A model generated the notes under the pieces. It saw only the letters and a list, made by a program, of their open reading frames with translations. It had not been told where the DNA came from and ran no database searches. From positions 1 to 18,408 of the forward strand of contig DAOSUP010000024.1 in the NCBI GenBank assembly GCA_035378845.1: 18,408 nucleotides of DNA. The letters are read 5' to 3'. This document shows, in pieces, positions 15,421 through 18,408 of this stretch. A program made the translations under genes and the position numbers. Every line of letters begins with the position of its first letter. Position 1 is the stretch's first letter. The stretch comes from JAKOUL01 sp035378845 (GTDB lineage: Bacteria; Dictyoglomota; Dictyoglomia; Dictyoglomales; Dictyoglomaceae).

Positions 15421-17188
15421 AGGTGATGTAATAGTTATAGGTGGAGGGGCGGCTGGTTTAAGAGCTGCCTTAGCTTCTTATGAAAAAAATCCCCATTTAA
15501 AAATCCTTCTTATAGCAAAAAAGCCTTTAGGAAGTGGCGGAGTTACATCTCAAGCCTTTTCTGATAGGATGGCTTTTCATGCTACACTCTCATATACCTT
15601 ACCTTCTCAGAAAAATTATCTTTATCACGCTATGGATATATACAAAATTGGAGGAGAAGTCTCCGATTATGATCTTGCTGAGATACTGGCAAGAGAAAGT
15701 GAGAGTGCCATAAATTATCTTGTGGATATTGGAGTCCCTTTTGTAAAAACTGATGATGGAAGACTGGATCAATTTTTGACTGATGGGTCTGAATATCCCA
15801 GAGCTTGTTATGTAGGTCCTAATACTGCTATTGAGATATCCAAGGCATTAATAAGAAAAGTTAGAGAGACAAAGATAGAAATCTTAGAGAATTTTATGGT
15901 TTATGAACTTATTAAGAGAGGAAATAGAATCATAGGTGCAAAAGTTATAAATACCATAACTCAGGAAGAATTTATTATTCAAGGAAAGGCTTTTATACTT
16001 GCCACAGGTGGTGCAGGAGAGCTTTATCATCAAAATGTATTTACAAGAGAGATGACTGGAGATGGATATGCTGTAGGCTTAAGAGCTGGAGCAGAACTTG
16101 TGAATATGGAGTTTATGCAGATTGGTATATGTCATCCAGATATCTTATTTGCAGAATCGGGAAGTATGTTTAGAGCACTTCCCCAAATTATAGATGATAA
16201 GGGAAGAGAGTTTCTTTTAGATTATTTGGATGAGAAGGATAAAAAAGATCTATGTGTTTTAGAGTTTAAGAAGGGTGCTCACTGGCCAATCTCCTATGAA
16301 TCTCCTACAAAGATTATTGATCTTATAGTTTACGCCCACACTCAAAAGGGATATAAAGCTTATATGGATTTTACTCAGAATCCTTCTTATCTTTCCTATG
16401 AAAATATTCCTGAGGAGATTCTTAAGTGGAGTGAAAAACAAGGAAAAGAGATATTTAAAAATACCACTCCTTACGAACGTCTTAAGATTATAAATCCTAA
16501 TATCTTAGCATGGTTAGAGAATTACAGAATTGATCTGTCAAAAGAGCCTCTTCCTATCCAAAATTCTCTACAACATTTTCAGGGTGGATTAAAGATAAGG
16601 GATAAAGGAAATACAAACTTAGAAGGGCTTTATGCTGCAGGAGAGTGTGCTGGTGGACAGCATGGTGCAAATCGTCCTGGAGGAAACTCCCTTCTGGATA
16701 CACAAGTTTTTGGGAAGATCTCTGGAGAAAGTGCTGCTTATTACGCAGAGAGGAATGATTTTGTGGATATTTTAGAAGAGAATATAAAAGAACAAAGATC
16801 AGGGAAAATTCCTGCAAAGACTGCAAGAAAAAAGATAAAAGATATCCTTTCCCAAAATGGTTTTCTTGTAAGAATGGAAGAGAATATTAAAAGGGGCATT
16901 CAAGAGTTAGAAGATATAAGAAAAGAAGGCATATCAGTAGATGAAGAAGGTATGGCTTATTATTATGAAACCCAAAATATGTTGGATGTGGCAGAAGTTA
17001 TTCTAAATGCTATTTATATAAGAGATGAAAGTAGAGGACCCCATTTAAGATTTAAAACCTTTGATCCTCCTAAGATGGAGATTCTTCCTAAAAGATCCCA
17101 TTGGAATAGATATAGTGTTTTCTATAAAAAAGATGGAAGACTTTATTATGAAATAAGAGAGCCTGTAAGGCAAAAGGAGAAATTATGA
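15407..17188 (+). CDS. FAD-dependent oxidoreductase, fumarate reductase/succinate dehydrogenase flavoprotein-like
   Basis: Predicted flavoprotein of 593 residues. The FAD-binding motif VIGGGAAGLRAA is at 10-21, TGDGYAVGLRAGAELVNMEF at 217-236, and the family signature GECAGGQHGANRPGGNSLLD at 412-431. This is the SdhA/FrdA/NadB fold. However, the substrate site is changed: the usual HPTG after MEFxQ is replaced by IGICHPD (239-245), and the LTExxRGEGG stretch by FAESGSMFRALPQ (248-260). It should therefore not be called a fumarate reductase; the substrate is unknown. There is no cytochrome or iron-sulfur subunit next to it, but the preceding gene carries two [4Fe-4S] clusters and overlaps it by 14 bases, so the two may form one complex. 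The next gene also overlaps by four bases. Confidence 0.82.
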   Translation: MRLIKGDVIVIGGGAAGLRAALASYEKNPHLKILLIAKKPLGSGGVTSQAFSDRMAFHATLSYTLPSQKNYLYHAMDIYKIGGEVSDYDLAEILARESESAINYLVDIGVPFVKTDDGRLDQFLTDGSEYPRACYVGPNTAIEISKALIRKVRETKIEILENFMVYELIKRGNRIIGAKVINTITQEEFIIQGKAFILATGGAGELYHQNVFTREMTGDGYAVGLRAGAELVNMEFMQIGICHPDILFAESGSMFRALPQIIDDKGREFLLDYLDEKDKKDLCVLEFKKGAHWPISYESPTKIIDLIVYAHTQKGYKAYMDFTQNPSYLSYENIPEEILKWSEKQGKEIFKNTTPYERLKIINPNILAWLENYRIDLSKEPLPIQNSLQHFQGGLKIRDKGNTNLEGLYAAGECAGGQHGANRPGGNSLLDTQVFGKISGESAAYYAERNDFVDILEENIKEQRSGKIPAKTARKKIKDILSQNGFLVRMEENIKRGIQELEDIRKEGISVDEEGMAYYYETQNMLDVAEVILNAIYIRDESRGPHLRFKTFDPPKMEILPKRSHWNRYSVFYKKDGRLYYEIREPVRQKEKL

Positions 17189-18279
17189 AGACAAGAGCAA
17201 TGGTATTAGAGGAATTTAATAAGACTCTCAAGCTTATGGATTTTGATATTCCTGAGATCCCAAAAGGTGGACTTCTGGTTAAGATTGTGGCTTCTGGAAT
17301 ATGTGGCTCTGATGTTCATATGTGGGAAGGTAAAGATCCTCGTGTACCTCTTCCTATTATATTAGGGCATGAAGGAGTTGGAATTGTAGAAGAGATTAAT
17401 GGAGTAAAAGAGGATCTAAATGGAGAGGAGTTAAAAAAGGGAGATTTAATTATCTGGGATAGAGGCGTAGTTTGTGGAAAGTGCTATTTCTGTAAGGTTG
17501 CGAAGGAGTTTTATTTGTGCCCCAATAGAAAAATCTATGGGATAAATAGATCTTGTAAAGAATATCCCCATCTTCTCGGAGCTTACTCGGAATATATGAT
17601 TTTGGAAGAAAAAACAGAGATTTTGAAGTTTGATAAAGGGGTAGATCCTTCGGTAATGGTTTTAGCAGGATGTTCAGGGAGTACTGCCACCCATGCCTTT
17701 GATATCCTTAAAGAGCCTCTTTTGGGGAAGGTAGTAGTGGTACAGGGTGGAGGACCTCTTGGAATTTTTGCTCTTTCCTTAGCAAGACTTCAAGGTGCTG
17801 CAAATGTAATACTTATTACAGGAAGTTCTCAAAGGATACAGGTAGCTAAAAATATTGGAGTAGATCTTATCCTTGATAGAAAAACTCTTTTAGAAGAGGA
17901 AAGGAAGAGAAAGATTCTTGATATTACCCATGGAAGAGGAGCAGATATAGTAATAGAGGCTACAGGGTCAAGTAGTGCAGTATTAGAAGGTATAAATCTA
18001 TTGAGAAAGGGTGGAATTTATCTTATAGTAGGCGTCTCTACTCCTCAGGAATCTATCCCTTTAGATATCTATGAAATTACATCAAGAAATATCACTCTGC
18101 AAGGTGTATGGGTAAGTGATGCAAGACATTTAAAACAGGCAGTAAGCTTTATATCTAAAAATCAAAACATATTCCTACCTCTTATAACCCATAGATTACC
18201 ATTAGAAAAAGCAAATGAAGGATTAATGCTTATGAAAGAGAGAAAAGCAGTAAAAGTAGTATTGGAGGAGAAAAATTAG
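17185..18279 (+). CDS. Zinc-dependent medium-chain alcohol/polyol dehydrogenase
   Basis: Predicted NAD(P)-dependent dehydrogenase of the medium-chain (MDR) superfamily, 364 residues. Catalytic zinc residues are C40 in GICGSDVH and H62-E63 in GHEGVG, with C163 a possible further ligand; the structural zinc is bound by C97, C100, C103 and C112. The nucleotide site GGGPLG is at 188-193. The start overlaps the flavoprotein stop as ATGA, so the three redox genes are translationally linked. In the pectin context it might reduce a keto-uronate (tagaturonate or 5-keto-4-deoxyuronate) where UxaB or KduD is lacking, but this is inferred from location only; threonine- or sorbitol-type activity fits the sequence equally. 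Confidence 0.85.
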   Translation: MKTRAMVLEEFNKTLKLMDFDIPEIPKGGLLVKIVASGICGSDVHMWEGKDPRVPLPIILGHEGVGIVEEINGVKEDLNGEELKKGDLIIWDRGVVCGKCYFCKVAKEFYLCPNRKIYGINRSCKEYPHLLGAYSEYMILEEKTEILKFDKGVDPSVMVLAGCSGSTATHAFDILKEPLLGKVVVVQGGGPLGIFALSLARLQGAANVILITGSSQRIQVAKNIGVDLILDRKTLLEEERKRKILDITHGRGADIVIEATGSSSAVLEGINLLRKGGIYLIVGVSTPQESIPLDIYEITSRNITLQGVWVSDARHLKQAVSFISKNQNIFLPLITHRLPLEKANEGLMLMKERKAVKVVLEEKN

Positions 18280-18300
18280 CTAAAGAAATCTTTAGTTAGG
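18277..18300 (-). terminator. Intrinsic terminator of the converging minus-strand gene
   Basis: TAGCTAAAG (18277-18285) and CTTTAGTTA (18290-18298) form a nine-pair stem with one G-U and an AAAT loop. On the minus strand the stem is followed by TTTTT (complement of 18271-18275), so it works for the incoming gene; on the plus strand no T-run follows. The stem spans the stop codons of both converging genes, so it may slow plus-strand transcription as well. Confidence 0.55.
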
Positions 18301-18408
18301 GATAACTGCCATCACTGAATTTGTTAAAAGAGAGACGATAATAGAGGCTCCAAATACCCCCAAGAAGATAGACAAAAAAGCCTCTATACCACTAAATTTA
18401 AAGAATTT
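18292..18408 (-). CDS. C-terminal end of a membrane protein, cut by the window edge
   Basis: On the minus strand an open frame of 38 codons runs from the window edge to a TAA at 18294-18292. The peptide contains GIEAFLSIFLGVFGASIIV followed by SLLTNSVMAVIPN, one hydrophobic span typical of a C-terminal transmembrane helix. No start lies in the window, so only the tail is visible. The frame continues open to the edge, and a terminator-like hairpin with a T-run lies at its stop, both of which support a real gene. The family is not recognised. It converges on the dehydrogenase and marks the end of the pectin cluster. Confidence 0.55.
   Translation of the reverse strand, partial: KFFKFSGIEAFLSIFLGVFGASIIVSLLTNSVMAVIPN

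Noticed and set aside
1..18408. CRISPR arrays, insertion sequences, tRNA or rRNA genes
   Set aside because: No spaced direct repeats, transposase-like proteins or RNA gene signatures were seen; gaps between genes are at most about 150 bases and are accounted for.

Overview
The window is a compact, AT-rich, almost entirely plus-strand gene cluster for pectin (polygalacturonate) use. The thermophile-style, purine-rich proteins, strong AGGAGG-type ribosome binding sites, an unlipidated periplasmic binding protein and a predicted outer-membrane beta-barrel suggest a diderm thermophile. My best guess is Dictyoglomus (D. turgidum-like), with Thermotogales as the alternative. This is inferred from recalled family and cluster resemblance, not from a search.

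Layout. (1) 153-3254: a lipoprotein pectate lyase (PL1), a pectin methylesterase (CE8) without a visible export signal, and a predicted outer-membrane barrel. (2) 3323-5643: a second lipoprotein PL1 followed by a seven-repeat beta-propeller lipoprotein. (3) 5792-12430: a sugar-binding protein, two CUT1-type permeases, a GH4 enzyme with the CHEV motif of alpha-galacturonidases, a third secreted PL1, and a second secreted seven-repeat propeller. (4) 12511-18279: a PfkB-family kinase (probably 2-keto-3-deoxygluconate kinase), an IclR-family regulator, and a tightly overlapping three-gene redox set (dihydroorotate-dehydrogenase-like ferredoxin fusion, fumarate-reductase-like flavoprotein, zinc dehydrogenase). 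A membrane-protein gene enters from the right on the minus strand and is cut by the window edge.

How it could work. Surface or periplasmic PL1 lyases cut polygalacturonate. The barrel could admit oligomers to the periplasm, and the binding protein plus permeases import them, using an ATPase encoded elsewhere. In the cytoplasm the methylesterase and GH4 enzyme would demethylate and trim them, the redox genes may carry out unassigned reductive steps, and the kinase would make KDPG. No uronate isomerase, KduI/KduD, altronate dehydratase or KDPG aldolase is in the window.

The most interesting signals are: a shared 19-bp near-palindrome (consensus TTTTGTRTAATATRCAAAR), found upstream of four transcription units, usually with a weaker second copy 19-20 bp away, and very likely the operator of the IclR regulator; two PL1-propeller gene pairs suggesting an undescribed accessory role for the propellers; and the redox trio, whose flavoprotein lacks the usual fumarate-site residues.
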